A stretch of 64,000 bases of DNA from Streptomyces sp. NBC_00557 (GTDB lineage: Bacteria; Actinomycetota; Actinomycetes; Streptomycetales; Streptomycetaceae), in the NCBI RefSeq assembly GCF_036345995.1, contig NZ_CP107796.1:3348001-3412000 (forward strand), in the 5' to 3' direction. Each line of letters starts with the position of its first letter. Within the stretch, counting starts at the first letter, position 1. This document shows positions 31,025 to 39,516 of this stretch, in pieces. The notes below the pieces were generated by a model that made no database searches, was not told the origin of the DNA, and saw only the letters and a program-made list of their open reading frames with translations. Position numbers and translations under genes: made by a program.

Positions 31025-32251
31025 ATGAGCGCTGCAACCCCACCCACCGAGCGCCGGGTCTCCGCCCGAGTCGGCGCGATCTCCGAGTCCGCCACCCTCG
31101 CCGTGGACGCCAAGGCCAAGGCCCTGAAGGCCGCCGGGCGTCCGGTGATCGGCTTCGGCGCCGGCGAGCCCGACTTCCCGACTCCGGACTACATCGTCGA
31201 GGCGGCCGTAGAGGCCTGCAAGAACCCGAAGTACCACCGCTACACGCCGGCCGGCGGCCTGCCCGAGCTGAAGTCCGCGATCGCCGCCAAGACGCTGCGC
31301 GACTCCGGCTGGGAGCCCGACGTCTCGCAGATCCTGGTCACCAACGGCGGCAAGCAGGCCATCTACGAGGCGTTCGCCGCGATCCTCGACCCGGGCGACG
31401 AGGTCATCGTCCCGGCGCCGTACTGGACGACGTACCCCGAGTCGATCCGCCTGGCCGGCGGCGTCCCGGTGGAGGTCGTGGCCGACGAGACGACCGGCTA
31501 CCGCGTCTCGGTGGAGCAGCTGGAGGCGGCGCGCACGGAGAAGACGAAGGTCGTGCTCTTCGTCTCCCCGTCCAACCCGACCGGCGCGGTGTACTCCGAG
31601 GCCGAGACCGAGGCGATCGGCCGCTGGGCCCTGGAGCACGGCCTGTGGGTGCTCACCGACGAGATCTACGAGCACCTGGTGTACGGCGACGCCGCCGCGG
31701 TGTCCCTGCCGGCGCTCCTGCCCGAGCTGCGCGACAAGTGCATCGTGGTCAACGGCGTGGCGAAGACGTACGCCATGACCGGCTGGCGCGTGGGCTGGGT
31801 CATCGGCCCGAAGGACGTCGTCAAGGCCGCGACCAACCTGCAGTCGCACGCCACCTCGAACGTCTCCAACGTGGCGCAGGCGGCCGCGCTGGCCGCCGTC
31901 TCCGGTGACCTTCAGGCCGTGGCGAAGATGCGCGAGGCCTTCGACCGGCGCCGCAAGACGATCGTGCGGATGCTCAACGAGATCGACGGCGTGGTCTGCC
32001 CGGAGCCCGAGGGCGCCTTCTACGCCTACCCGTCGGTCAAGGCGCTGCTGGGCAGGGAGATCCGCGGCAAGCGCCCGCAGGACACGGTCGAGCTGGCCGC
32101 GCTGATCCTGGAGGAGGCCGAGGTCGCGGTCGTCCCGGGCGAGGCCTTCGGCACGCCGGGCTACCTGCGGCTGTCGTACGCGCTGGGCGACGAGGACCTC
32201 GTCGAGGGCGTGAGCCGCATCCAGAAGCTGCTGGCGGAGGCCAGGGACTGA
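31025..32251 (+). CDS. aspC: PLP-dependent aminotransferase, probable aspartate aminotransferase (class I, subgroup Ib)
   Basis: The 408-residue protein exchanges amino groups between aspartate (or a related amino acid) and 2-oxoglutarate. Class I landmarks are [34 protein letters not shown], the cofactor segment [22 protein letters not shown], the Schiff-base lysine in [15 protein letters not shown], and the substrate-binding Arg in [13 protein letters not shown] 31025 is chosen; an in-frame ATG at 31016 would add three residues (MGS). A strong hairpin follows the stop. Exact substrate range cannot be read from sequence. Confidence 0.93.
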   Translation: MSAATPPTERRVSARVGAISESATLAVDAKAKALKAAGRPVIGFGAGEPDFPTPDYIVEAAVEACKNPKYHRYTPAGGLPELKSAIAAKTLRDSGWEPDVSQILVTNGGKQAIYEAFAAILDPGDEVIVPAPYWTTYPESIRLAGGVPVEVVADETTGYRVSVEQLEAARTEKTKVVLFVSPSNPTGAVYSEAETEAIGRWALEHGLWVLTDEIYEHLVYGDAAAVSLPALLPELRDKCIVVNGVAKTYAMTGWRVGWVIGPKDVVKAATNLQSHATSNVSNVAQAAALAAVSGDLQAVAKMREAFDRRRKTIVRMLNEIDGVVCPEPEGAFYAYPSVKALLGREIRGKRPQDTVELAALILEEAEVAVVPGEAFGTPGYLRLSYALGDEDLVEGVSRIQKLLAEARD

Positions 32252-32274
32252 GCGGTCCGAGCGGTCCGTTTCGG

Positions 32275-32310
32275 ACAGGGGCGCCTGTGAGCTTTCGCAG
32301 GCGCCCCTGT
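32275..32310 (+). terminator. Aminotransferase gene terminator
   Basis: ACAGGGGCGCCTG (32275-32287) pairs perfectly with CAGGCGCCCCTGT (32298-32310), followed by TCGTTTGTG. Confidence 0.85.
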
Positions 32311-32383
32311 TCGTTTGTGCGAGCAAGACCACGTACGGGGAAACGGCTACCGGTGGGACGGGTGCGTACGGCAGGATCCTGGG

Positions 32384-33424
32384 ATGGAGCGTGTACGTGA
32401 CCTCTCTGAGCTGCCGAAAGCCCATCTGCACCTGCATTTCACCGGCTCGATGCGGCCGGGAACGGTCCTGGAACTGGCCGACAAGTACGGCGTACGCCTG
32501 CCGGAGGCCCTGAGCGAAGCCCTCACCAGCGGCGAGCCGCCGAGGCTGCGGGCCACGGACGAGCGGGGCTGGTTCCGTTTCCAGCGGCTGTACGACGCGG
32601 CCCGCTCCTGTCTGCGCACACCGGAGGACATCCAGCGCCTGGTCCGGGAGGCCGCCGAGGAGGACCTGAGGGACGGCTCGGGCTGGCTGGAGATCCAGGT
32701 GGACCCGACGTCGTACGCGCCCCGGCTGGGCGGGCTGATCCCCACCATGGAGATCATCCTCGACGCGGTCGACACCACCTCGCGGGAGACCGGGCTCGGC
32801 ATGCGGGTGCTGGTCGCCGCCAACCGTATGAAGCATCCGCTGGACGCCCGCACGCTGGCCCGCCTGGCGGTGCGGTACGCGGACCGGGGCGTGGTCGGCT
32901 TCGGGCTCTCCAACGACGAGCGGCGGGGCATGGCCCGGGACTTCGACCGCGCCTTCCACATCGCGCGCGAGGGCGGTCTGCTGTCGGCTCCGCACGGCGG
33001 CGAGCTGACCGGGCCGGCCTCCGTCCGGGACTGCCTGGACGACCTGCACGCCTCACGGATCGGGCACGGGGTACGCGCGGCGGAGGACCCGCGGCTGCTG
33101 AAGCGGCTGGCCGACCGCCAGGTGACCTGCGAGGTGTGCCCGGCGTCGAACGTGGCGCTCGGCGTGTACGAGAAACCGGAGGACGTCCCGCTGCGCACGT
33201 TCTTCGAGGCCGGCGTCCCGATGGCGCTCGGCGCCGACGACCCGCTGCTGTTCGGCTCCCGGCTGGCCGCCCAGTACGAGATCGCCCGCCACGCCCACGG
33301 CTTCTCGGATGCGGAACTCGCCGAACTGGCCCGCCAGTCGGTGCGCGGCTCGGCGGCGCCGGAGGACGTCAAGGCGCGGCTGCTGGCGGGCGTGGACGAC
33401 TGGCTGACCCGCCCGCCGGCCTGA
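32384..33424 (+). CDS. Adenosine deaminase family protein
   Basis: The 346-residue TIM-barrel metallohydrolase has metal ligands in KAHLHLHFTGS (H14/H16/H18 region). It also has the His/Glu catalytic motif SAPHGGELTG, SRIGHGVRA, and an Asp pair in ALGADDPLLFG. The last motif is usually S-x-N/T-D-D-P in adenosine deaminases; here Gly-Ala precedes the Asp pair, so the substrate may be adenosine or a related aminopurine. ATG 32384 is chosen by homology and by the absence of coding signal upstream. It stands alone after a terminator and converges on the TetR gene. Neither its role in purine salvage nor its exact substrate is proven by sequence. Confidence 0.85.
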   Translation: MERVRDLSELPKAHLHLHFTGSMRPGTVLELADKYGVRLPEALSEALTSGEPPRLRATDERGWFRFQRLYDAARSCLRTPEDIQRLVREAAEEDLRDGSGWLEIQVDPTSYAPRLGGLIPTMEIILDAVDTTSRETGLGMRVLVAANRMKHPLDARTLARLAVRYADRGVVGFGLSNDERRGMARDFDRAFHIAREGGLLSAPHGGELTGPASVRDCLDDLHASRIGHGVRAAEDPRLLKRLADRQVTCEVCPASNVALGVYEKPEDVPLRTFFEAGVPMALGADDPLLFGSRLAAQYEIARHAHGFSDAELAELARQSVRGSAAPEDVKARLLAGVDDWLTRPPA

Positions 33425-33503
33425 GGCGGCGGCGTCCGGGCCGCCGGGGAGGAAGCGCGAGCCGAAGAGAAAGCACCGGCACGCGTGCGTGCGTGTCCGC
33501 AGG

Positions 33504-33575
33504 TCTTGAGGCGGTCCTTCCGGCGGTTCTCGAGGCGTTTCTCGAGGCGGTCCTTCCGGCGGTTCTTCAGGCGGA
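33504..33575. repeat. Tandem repeat of GAGGCGGTCCTTCCGGCGGT units
   Basis: Two long copies (about 35 bp each) of a block containing GAGGCGGTCCTTCCGGCGGT lie between the stops of the deaminase and the TetR gene. GAGGCGTTTCTC fills the space between them. The array touches the 3' end of the TetR gene. Confidence 0.65.
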
Positions 33576-34178
33576 GTCCGGCGGAGCGGAGATTCCGCCC
33601 AGCAGCGTCCTCGCGAGCCGCGTGGCGAACTCGTCGACGGGCGGCCGCTCCCCCGTGTCGGTCGCGTCGTAGGCGAACGCGCGCTGCGCGCAGGCGCCCA
33701 GCAGCAGGGAGGCCGCGGCGAAGGTGTCGGCGTCGGCGCGGATCCGGCCGGCGGCCTGCTCGGCTCGGAGATAGGCGTCCAGGTCCCGGATGGGCCGGTG
33801 CGGGCCGGAGCCGAGCCCCCGCAGGGCGTCGAAGTGGCGCTGCTTGAGCTTGGGCTCGGCGTACAGGGAGGCGGCGATCGGGAAGCTCTGCTCGTAGAAG
33901 AGTGCGGCCTGGCGGGCGATCTCGGTGAGGTTGTCCTCCAGGGTGCCCTGTCCCGGTTCGGCGGCGAGGCTGCCCAGCAGAGGGCCGAGCCGGGGCAGCC
34001 GCTCGGCGAGGACGCGCACGAACAGCTCTTCCTTGCTGTCGAAGTACTTGTAGAGGGCCGCCTCCGAGCAGCCGGCCGCGCGGGCGATCTCCTTGGTGGT
34101 GGCGCGGGCGAGTCCGGCGGTGAGCATGAGCTCGTGGGCGGCGTCGAGGATGCGGACACGCGCCGGCTTCTGCTCCAT
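33567..34178 (-). CDS. TetR-family transcriptional regulator
   Basis: The 203-residue protein has the TetR N-terminal DNA-binding domain: RILDAAHELMLTAGLARATT, KEIARAAGCSEAALYKYFDS, then the start of helix 4 KEELFVRVLAERL. The ligand domain is helical and not recognisable by family. It is divergent from the NAD-binding reductase gene at 34280, with palindromic sites in the 100-base spacer, so it probably represses itself and that gene. The ATG is at 34176-34178. Confidence 0.92.
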   Translation of the reverse strand: MEQKPARVRILDAAHELMLTAGLARATTKEIARAAGCSEAALYKYFDSKEELFVRVLAERLPRLGPLLGSLAAEPGQGTLEDNLTEIARQAALFYEQSFPIAASLYAEPKLKQRHFDALRGLGSGPHRPIRDLDAYLRAEQAAGRIRADADTFAAASLLLGACAQRAFAYDATDTGERPPVDEFATRLARTLLGGISAPPDSA

Positions 34179-34196
34179 GGGCTCCCAATCGCTTGA

Positions 34197-34253
34197 CGGG
34201 TGAGTGAGTGCTTACCCACTCTAGAGGGAAGCAGGGGTGAGTGAACACTCACC
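34197..34253. promoter_or_regulatory. Operator sites for the divergent TetR regulator
   Basis: GGTGAGTG-AA-CACTCACC (34236-34253) is a perfect palindrome. A second imperfect copy, GGTGAGTGAGTGCTTACCCA, lies at about 34198-34217. Both lie between the TetR gene and the reductase gene and overlap where their promoters should be. Confidence 0.7.
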
Positions 34254-34279
34254 CACCCATACCGCCTACGGGAGCACAC

Positions 34280-34912
34280 ATGAACCTCACTGTTTTCGGC
34301 GCCACCGGCGGCATCGGCCGGGAGATCGTGCGGCAGGCGCTCGGCGCCGGGCACCGGGTCACCGCCGTCGTCCGCGATCCGGCCCGGCTCGACGTCAGGG
34401 GCGAGGCGCTGGAGGTGGTCCGCGCCGACCTGACGGACCCCGAGGAGCTGCGCACCGCCGTCCGGGGCCGGGACGCGGTCCTGTCCGGCCTGGGAGCGCG
34501 CAGCCGCAAGGACGCCGGGGTCGCCACCCGGCTGACCCGTACGGTCCTGCGCGCCATGGAGACGGAGGGCGTACGCCGGCTGCTCGTGGTCAGCGCCGGC
34601 CCCGTCGGCCCCGCCCCCGAGGGGGAAGGCGCCCTGGACCGGGCCGTGCGCGGCCTGGTCTCGGCGATCCTCAAGGACGTCTACGCCGACCTGCGCGAGA
34701 TGGAGGCCGAACTGGCCCGCAGCGGCACGGACTGGACGTCGGTACGGCCGCCGCGCCTGCAGAACAAGCCGCTCACCGGCCGCTACCGCACCGTGGTCGG
34801 CGGCTTCCCGCCCAAGGGGCGCTTCATCGCACGCGCCGACGTCGCCCACGCCATGCTGGCGATGATCGACGACACGGGGACGGTGAAGCAGGGGGTGGGG
34901 GTGGCGTACTGA
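34280..34912 (+). CDS. NAD(P)-binding atypical SDR (NmrA-like)
   Basis: The 210-residue protein begins MNLTVFGATGGIGREIVRQA, a Rossmann GxxGxxG nucleotide-binding motif. VRADLTDPEELRTAV and LLVVSAGPVGP, typical of the NAD(P)H-binding (PF13460/NmrA-like) family, follow. The Tyr-x3-Lys pair of classical SDRs is not evident, so it may be a flavin-reductase-like or redox-sensing member. Its gene is divergent from and probably controlled by the TetR protein. Such pairs often respond to electrophiles, but the substrate is not readable. Confidence 0.85.
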   Translation: MNLTVFGATGGIGREIVRQALGAGHRVTAVVRDPARLDVRGEALEVVRADLTDPEELRTAVRGRDAVLSGLGARSRKDAGVATRLTRTVLRAMETEGVRRLLVVSAGPVGPAPEGEGALDRAVRGLVSAILKDVYADLREMEAELARSGTDWTSVRPPRLQNKPLTGRYRTVVGGFPPKGRFIARADVAHAMLAMIDDTGTVKQGVGVAY

Positions 34913-34963
34913 GCCGCCGGTACGGCCAGGGGCGGGGACGCTGCACTGAGCCGCCGGTACGGC
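34908..34963. repeat. 19-bp direct repeat at the convergent gene ends
   Basis: ACTGAGCCGCCGGTACGGC occurs at 34908-34926, overlapping the reductase stop codon, and again at 34945-34963, ending on the murB stop codon. Confidence 0.8.
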
Positions 34964-36018
34964 TACAGGCTGACGCCGACCGTCACCGGCTCGTTGACCA
35001 GCGTGATGCCGAAGGCCTCGCGAACGCCGGCGACCACCTCGCGGGCCAGCGCCAGCAGGTCCTCGGTGGTGGCGGCGCCCCGGTTGGTGAGGGCGAGGGT
35101 GTGCTTGGTGGAGATGCGCGCCGGGCCGGTGCCGTAGCCCTTGGTGAAGCCCGCCTTGTCGATCAGCCAGGCCGCGGAGGTCTTCGTACGGCCCTCCCCC
35201 GCCGGGTAGGCGGGCGGCTCCACGCCGTCGCCCAGCCGCTCGCGCACGCGCGCGTGGAACGCGGCGAACTGCTCGTCGGTGAGGATCGGGTTGGTGAAGA
35301 AGGACCCGGCGGACCAGGTGTCGTGGTCCTCAGGGTCGAGGACCATGCCCTTCCCGGCGCGCAGCTTCAGCACGGTCGCGCGCGCGTCGGCCAGCGGAAC
35401 CCGGTCGCCGGGCTCGACACCGAGCGCGCGCGCCGCCTCGGCGTACTTCAGGGGCGCGGACAGCCCGCCCGCGTCCTCCAGACCGAACCGGACGCGCAGC
35501 ACGACGTAGCGCTCGGGGTCGGCCTTGAAGCGGCTGTGGCGGTAGGAGAAGGCGCACTCCTCGTTCGCCAGCGTGACGGTCTCCCCGGCGCGCCGGTCGT
35601 AGGCGATCACCTCGGTGATGGTGGAGGAGACCTCCTGGCCATAGGCGCCCACGTTCTGGATCGGCGTGGCGCCGGCCGATCCCGGGATCCCGGCCAGGCA
35701 CTCGATCCCGGCGAGCCCGGCCTCGACCGTGCGGGCGACGGCGTCCGTCCACACCTCGCCGGCCGCCAGCTCCAGCGTCGTACCGCGCAGCTCCACACCG
35801 CGTGTGGCGATGCGCAGGGCGGTGCCGTCGAAGCCCTTGTCGCCGATGACCAGGTTCGACCCGCCGCCGATGACCAGCAGCGGGGTCCCGCTGTCGTCGG
35901 CCTCGCGGACGGCGGCGATCACCTCGGCGTCGGTCTCGGCCGTGACCAGCCGCGTCGCGGGACCGCCCAGCCGGAAGGTGGTCAGCGGGGCAAGAGGGGC
36001 GTCGTGGAGTACCTGCAC
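34963..36018 (-). CDS. murB: UDP-N-acetylenolpyruvoylglucosamine reductase
   Basis: The 351-residue flavoenzyme makes UDP-MurNAc with NADPH in peptidoglycan synthesis. The FAD domain has LLVIGGGSNLVIGDKGF and the signature GIPGSAGATPIQNVGAYGQE. The catalytic serine lies in WSAGSFFTNPIL. The C-terminal domain has KTSAAWLIDKAGFTKGYG and ISTKHTLALTNRG. The GTG at 36016-36018 (QVLHDAPLAPLTTFRLGG) gives the usual Streptomyces length; longer starts extend into non-coding DNA. It is not in an obvious operon. The 193 bases upstream have no gene but contain CCACGCGCGCGTGG at 36154-36167. Confidence 0.96.
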   Translation of the reverse strand: MQVLHDAPLAPLTTFRLGGPATRLVTAETDAEVIAAVREADDSGTPLLVIGGGSNLVIGDKGFDGTALRIATRGVELRGTTLELAAGEVWTDAVARTVEAGLAGIECLAGIPGSAGATPIQNVGAYGQEVSSTITEVIAYDRRAGETVTLANEECAFSYRHSRFKADPERYVVLRVRFGLEDAGGLSAPLKYAEAARALGVEPGDRVPLADARATVLKLRAGKGMVLDPEDHDTWSAGSFFTNPILTDEQFAAFHARVRERLGDGVEPPAYPAGEGRTKTSAAWLIDKAGFTKGYGTGPARISTKHTLALTNRGAATTEDLLALAREVVAGVREAFGITLVNEPVTVGVSL

Positions 36019-36211
36019 GGCCCCAAGACTACGAGACGGCACCGACACCGCCGCAGCCACACGGGCGACGGCCGCGGAGCCGGGCGCGGCCGCCACGTGT
36101 GCCTTCCTACGGCGGCTCCGGCACACGCGTACGCGCGCGAGGCCCCGTCTTGGAAGCCACGCGCGCGTGGACGCCGTTCTTCTCCCCGCGCCCCGTCTCC
36201 TCGGGTCGCGT

Positions 36212-36592
36212 CTACGTAAGCCGCCGTTCCGCCTCCGCCCAGCTCACCGGCAGCCTGTCGCCGGAGGTCTGCCAGGTGGCGAAGGTGACGTCGCGCATAT
36301 GGGCGGCCAGTTGCCGCGAGGCGGGCCAGTGCGCGCCGGATCGGGCGAAGGCTTTCAGGGCGTCCGCCGACTCCCAGGCGGACAGCGTCCAGAAGGTCCG
36401 CCGCAGCGGCTGCGCCTTGAGAGCGGCCCCGTAGGCGCCGGGCGCACGGCCGGCCTGCCGCCACACCGCCGGGGTGCGGGCGAGGAAGCGGAGGGCGCCC
36501 CACAGGGAGCGGGTCTCGAAGCGCGAGGCGAAAACGTGCACCTCGGCGTCCTGCGGTGGGGTGTTCGGCACGGTCCAGGGAAGTGCGGGCAT
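36212..36592 (-). CDS. DUF3291-like/antibiotic monooxygenase-fold protein
   Basis: The 126-residue protein has the ferredoxin-like alpha+beta pattern of small monooxygenase-fold or DUF3291-type proteins. Its segments are VHVFASRFETRSLWGALRFL, then RRTFWTLSAWESADALKAFA (the strand-helix typical of the ABM superfamily) and FATWQTSGDRLPVSWAEAE. It has no signal peptide. It lies 45 bases downstream of the MFS transporter gene on the same strand and is probably co-transcribed with it, so it may act on the transporter's substrate or be controlled by the same TetR protein. The catalytic activity is unknown. Confidence 0.65.
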   Translation of the reverse strand: MPALPWTVPNTPPQDAEVHVFASRFETRSLWGALRFLARTPAVWRQAGRAPGAYGAALKAQPLRRTFWTLSAWESADALKAFARSGAHWPASRQLAAHMRDVTFATWQTSGDRLPVSWAEAERRLT

Positions 36593-36637
36593 CGCGAACT
36601 CCTTGCGGTCAGCGGCGGCGGGATTCCGGACCGTGCC

Positions 36638-38245
36638 TCAGCGGGCGGCGGTCTCCGCGGCGGTGGCCGTCGGGGCAGCTGTCCCAGCGGCAGCTGTCTC
36701 AGTGACAGCGGCCTCGGAAGCGCTCGTCGTGGCGCCAGCGGCCTTCCGGGCACCGACCTCGGGGACACCCGTCTCCGCGGCGCCGGTACCTGCTCCGGAG
36801 CCGTCGGACTCCCCGGTGCCCGCGGCTGCCTCCCCTTCCGTCGCGGCGAGCCGGGCGGCGCTTCGGCGGGCCGGGATCGCCAGGGCCGCGGCCGCGGCGA
36901 CGGCAACCACCGCCGAGCCGGTGACCAGGGCGGGCCGCAGGCCGTCCACGAAGCTCTGGGCGCTGTCGTAGCCGCCCTGCGCGGAGAAGATCGACGACAT
37001 CACCGCGATGCCGAGCGCGCCGCCCACTTCGCGCAGCGCGTTGTTCGCGCCGGAGGCGATGCCCTGCTCGTGCGGGCGGACACTGGACATCACCAGGTTG
37101 GCGGCCGGCGCGAAGTACAGGGCCATGCCGACCCCGCTGATGACCAGGGCGGGCAGCTGGGCGGCGTAGGAGGCGTCGGTGGTGGCCACGGCGGCCATGT
37201 AGCCGAGGCCGGCGGCCTGCAGGAACAGCCCCGCGGCGACGACCGGGCGGCCGCCGATGCGGTCGGAGAGGATCCCCGCGAGCGGCGCGACGAGCATCGG
37301 CATGCCGGTCCACGGCAGCATCCTGAGCCCCGCCTCGGTGGGCGAGTAGCCGAGCACTCCCTGCATGTACTGGCTCAGCAGGAAGATCGAGCCGAACATG
37401 CCGACGAACATCAGCAGGCTGGCCGCGTTGATGCCGGAGAAGGCGCGGGACCGGAACAGCCGCATCGGCAGCATGGGGGCGTCCGCGCGGGAGCTGTAGA
37501 GGACGAACCCGGCCAGCAGTGCGCCGCCCGAGAAGAGCGCGGTCAGGACCAGGGTGTCGGTCCAGCCGTCGGCGGGCCCGCGGACCAGGCCGTAGACGAT
37601 CCCGAAGAGGCCGCCGCTGGCGAGCAGGGTCCCGGGGATGTCGAGCCGGGCGCCGGTGCCGTAGGACTCGGCGAGCCGCAGCCGGGCGAGCGGGAGGGCG
37701 ATCAGGCCGAGCGGAACGTTCAGCCAGAAGATCCAGTGCCAGGAGACGTGCTCGGTGAGGGTGCCGCCGATGAGCGGACCCGAGGCCACGGCGAGCCCGT
37801 TCACGGCGCCCCAGATGCCGTACACCGTCCCGCGCCTGGCGGCGGGCACGGCCGCGGTCAGCAGGGTCAGGGTGAGCGGCATCATGACGGCCGCGCCGAC
37901 GCCCTGGACCGCACGGGCGGCGATCAGGGAGCCGATGCCGGGGGCCATGGCCGCTGCGGCGGAGGCGCCGGTGAAGACGGTGAGCCCGGCGATGAAGAGC
38001 CGGCGGCGCCCGAAGCGGTCGCCGAGCGCCGCGCCGGACATCAGCAGGACGGCGAAGGTGAGCGTGTAGGCGCTCACGGTCCACTCGAGGTCGTCCAGCG
38101 CGCCGCCCAGGTCCTTGCGGATGGAGGGCAGGGCGGTGGTGACGACGAGGTTGTCGAGGGCTGCCATGAATCCGGCGACGCTGGTGACGACGAGCGCCCA
38201 GGCGGCGCCGGCGCGCGCTGTGGTCGGCGCGTTCCGCTGTGACAT
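36638..38245 (-). CDS. MFS drug-efflux transporter, DHA2 (14-TM, EmrB/QacA) family
   Basis: The 535-residue protein has about 14 hydrophobic segments. Motif A is GDRFGRRRLFIAG after the second helix, and the motif C-like GPLIGGTLTEHVSWHWIFWL with NVPLGLIALPLA is characteristic of EmrB/QacA drug:H+ antiporters. The C-terminal about 75 residues are Ala/Gly/Thr-rich low complexity (TGESDGSGAGTGAAETG) and probably disordered in the cytoplasm. The ATG is at 38243-38245. It is divergent from the TetR gene, with matching 18-bp operators at 38269 and 38910. The substrate is unknown. Confidence 0.92.
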   Translation of the reverse strand: MSQRNAPTTARAGAAWALVVTSVAGFMAALDNLVVTTALPSIRKDLGGALDDLEWTVSAYTLTFAVLLMSGAALGDRFGRRRLFIAGLTVFTGASAAAAMAPGIGSLIAARAVQGVGAAVMMPLTLTLLTAAVPAARRGTVYGIWGAVNGLAVASGPLIGGTLTEHVSWHWIFWLNVPLGLIALPLARLRLAESYGTGARLDIPGTLLASGGLFGIVYGLVRGPADGWTDTLVLTALFSGGALLAGFVLYSSRADAPMLPMRLFRSRAFSGINAASLLMFVGMFGSIFLLSQYMQGVLGYSPTEAGLRMLPWTGMPMLVAPLAGILSDRIGGRPVVAAGLFLQAAGLGYMAAVATTDASYAAQLPALVISGVGMALYFAPAANLVMSSVRPHEQGIASGANNALREVGGALGIAVMSSIFSAQGGYDSAQSFVDGLRPALVTGSAVVAVAAAAALAIPARRSAARLAATEGEAAAGTGESDGSGAGTGAAETGVPEVGARKAAGATTSASEAAVTETAAAGTAAPTATAAETAAR

Positions 38246-38268
38246 CTCTCCCCCAGAGAGTGATCCGA

Positions 38269-38286
38269 TTAGTTATTGATGACTAA
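38269..38286. promoter_or_regulatory. TetR operator in the MFS promoter
   Basis: TTAGTTATTGATGACTAA has TTAGT and ACTAA arms around 8 bases, 24 bases upstream of the MFS ATG. It matches the site at 38910-38927 (read on the other strand) at 15 of 18 positions. Confidence 0.75.
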
Positions 38287-38329
38287 CTTTCCTGTGCAGA
38301 AAAAGGCCGCTGCCTCCCGCCTTGTTCTG

Positions 38330-38899
38330 CTACTTCTCCAGCCGGCCCTTCATCCGGGCCGACGGGTACATCGCCTGCCAGACACGGTGTTCCGGCGGAA
38401 ACCCCATGGCGGTCAGGGTGTTGATGAGCATTCCGTACGCCAGGAAGGTCGTGGTCTCACCGTCGTCCGCGCCCAGCGGCAGATGGACGGTGTCCCAGAG
38501 CTTCATCCAGGCGCGGCGCACGGCCTCACCGAACTCGTGGTCGCCCTCCGCCTCGGCCGCGGCGACGGTGATGTACGTCTGCATCTGCATCTGGAGCTTC
38601 TCGGGCTGATCGGTGATCAGCCGCACGTAGGCGTTGGCCATGGCATGCAGGGCCTCCTCGCCCTCCAGCCCGTCGGCCGCCTCCTCGAACACCTTGCAGG
38701 TGTCGTCCACGCACCGGAGCGACGCGGCGGTGAAGATCGCCTTCTTGCCCGGGAAGAGCCGGAAGAGGTAGGGCTGAGAGACACCGACGCGGCTCGCGAT
38801 CGCCTCCGTGGAGGTGCCGTAGTACCCCTTCTGGGCGAACTCCGCGATGGCCGCACGAATGACGCTCTCGCGCCGCTCCTCTGCACTCATCCTGGGCAT
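38330..38899 (-). CDS. TetR-family regulator of the MFS gene
   Basis: The 189-residue protein has a TetR DNA-binding domain (RESVIRAAIAEFAQKGYYGT, STEAIASRVGVSQPYLFRLF, PGKKAIFTAA). A helical ligand-binding domain with ALHAMANAYVRLITDQPEKL follows. The start is taken as the ATG at 38897-38899; the ATG at 38888-38890 is also possible, and neither has a strong ribosome-binding site. The gene reads toward the MFS gene on the same strand. The operators in front of both genes share the TTAGT-N8-ACTAA pattern, supporting joint autoregulation and control of efflux. Confidence 0.9.
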   Translation of the reverse strand: MPRMSAEERRESVIRAAIAEFAQKGYYGTSTEAIASRVGVSQPYLFRLFPGKKAIFTAASLRCVDDTCKVFEEAADGLEGEEALHAMANAYVRLITDQPEKLQMQMQTYITVAAAEAEGDHEFGEAVRRAWMKLWDTVHLPLGADDGETTTFLAYGMLINTLTAMGFPPEHRVWQAMYPSARMKGRLEK

Positions 38900-38909
38900 G
38901 AGACGTAAG

Positions 38910-38927
38910 TTAGTACTCAATCACTAA
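38910..38927. promoter_or_regulatory. TetR operator at its own gene
   Basis: TTAGTACTCAATCACTAA begins 11 bases upstream of the chosen TetR start codon. It has the same arms and spacing as the site in front of the MFS gene. Confidence 0.75.
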
Positions 38928-38990
38928 CCTGGCAAGGGCCCCTGTTCGGCACCGGGTGAGCCGCTGCACGTATGGGGCGTCCCACCATGC

Positions 38991-39058
38991 GTAAGGGGCG
39001 CCTCACCATGAAGAACGCGCCGCGTAAGGGGCGCCACACAAGGGTGAGCGCCCCTTAC
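38991..39058 (-). terminator. Terminator of the dehydratase pair, with repeated arm
   Basis: GTAAGGGGCGC (39024-39034) pairs perfectly with GCGCCCCTTAC (39048-39058), 22 bases beyond the hadB-like stop. An extra copy of the left arm, GCGTAAGGGGCGCC, lies about 33 bases further left, so alternative hairpins are possible. Confidence 0.7.
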
Positions 39059-39080
39059 ATCCCGTCTTCGGGTGCAGCCG

Positions 39081-39509
39081 TCAGGCCAGTCGAACGACCG
39101 CCCGGGACATGCCGAGCACCTTCTGGCCGCCGCTGGTCGCCGTCAGGTCCACGCGCACGGTGTTGTCGTCCAGCTTGGCCGCGACCTTGCCGCTCACCTC
39201 GATCAGCGCGCCCTTGTCGTCGTTCGGCACGACGACCGGCTTGGTGAAGCGGACGCCGTACTCGACGACCGCGCCCGGGTCCCCGGTCCAGTCGGTGACC
39301 ACGCGGATCGCCTCCGCCATGGTGAACATGCCGTGCGCGATGACGTCCGGCAGACCGACCTCCTTGGCGAACTTCTCGTTCCAGTGGATCGGGTTGAAGT
39401 CACCGGAGGCGCCCGCGTAGCGCACCAGCGTGGCGCGGGTCACGGGGAAGGTCTGCGCCGGCAGTTCGGTGCCGACCTCGACGTCGTCGTACGCGATCTT
39501 CGCCGTCAT
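39081..39509 (-). CDS. MaoC-like (R)-3-hydroxyacyl dehydratase subunit, HadB-like
   Basis: The 142-residue hot-dog-fold protein carries the hydratase-2 motif YAGASGDFNPIHWNEKFAKE, with the catalytic Asp and His six residues apart, then GLPDVIAHGMFTMAEAIRV. It is the catalytic half of a two-subunit (3R)-hydroxyacyl-ACP/CoA dehydratase, acting with the HadA-like product coded 7 bases upstream. In mycobacteria the HadAB/HadBC complexes dehydrate fatty-acid elongation intermediates. In Streptomyces the natural substrate is less certain. The ATG is at 39507-39509. Confidence 0.88.
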   Translation of the reverse strand: MTAKIAYDDVEVGTELPAQTFPVTRATLVRYAGASGDFNPIHWNEKFAKEVGLPDVIAHGMFTMAEAIRVVTDWTGDPGAVVEYGVRFTKPVVVPNDDKGALIEVSGKVAAKLDDNTVRVDLTATSGGQKVLGMSRAVVRLA

Positions 39510-39516
39510 CAGGTCC

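Noticed and set aside
30590..33049. 819-codon minus-strand frame covering the aminotransferase and tRNA-Trp region
   Set aside because: It crosses a tRNA gene and a strong terminator, and the plus-strand genes are clearly real.
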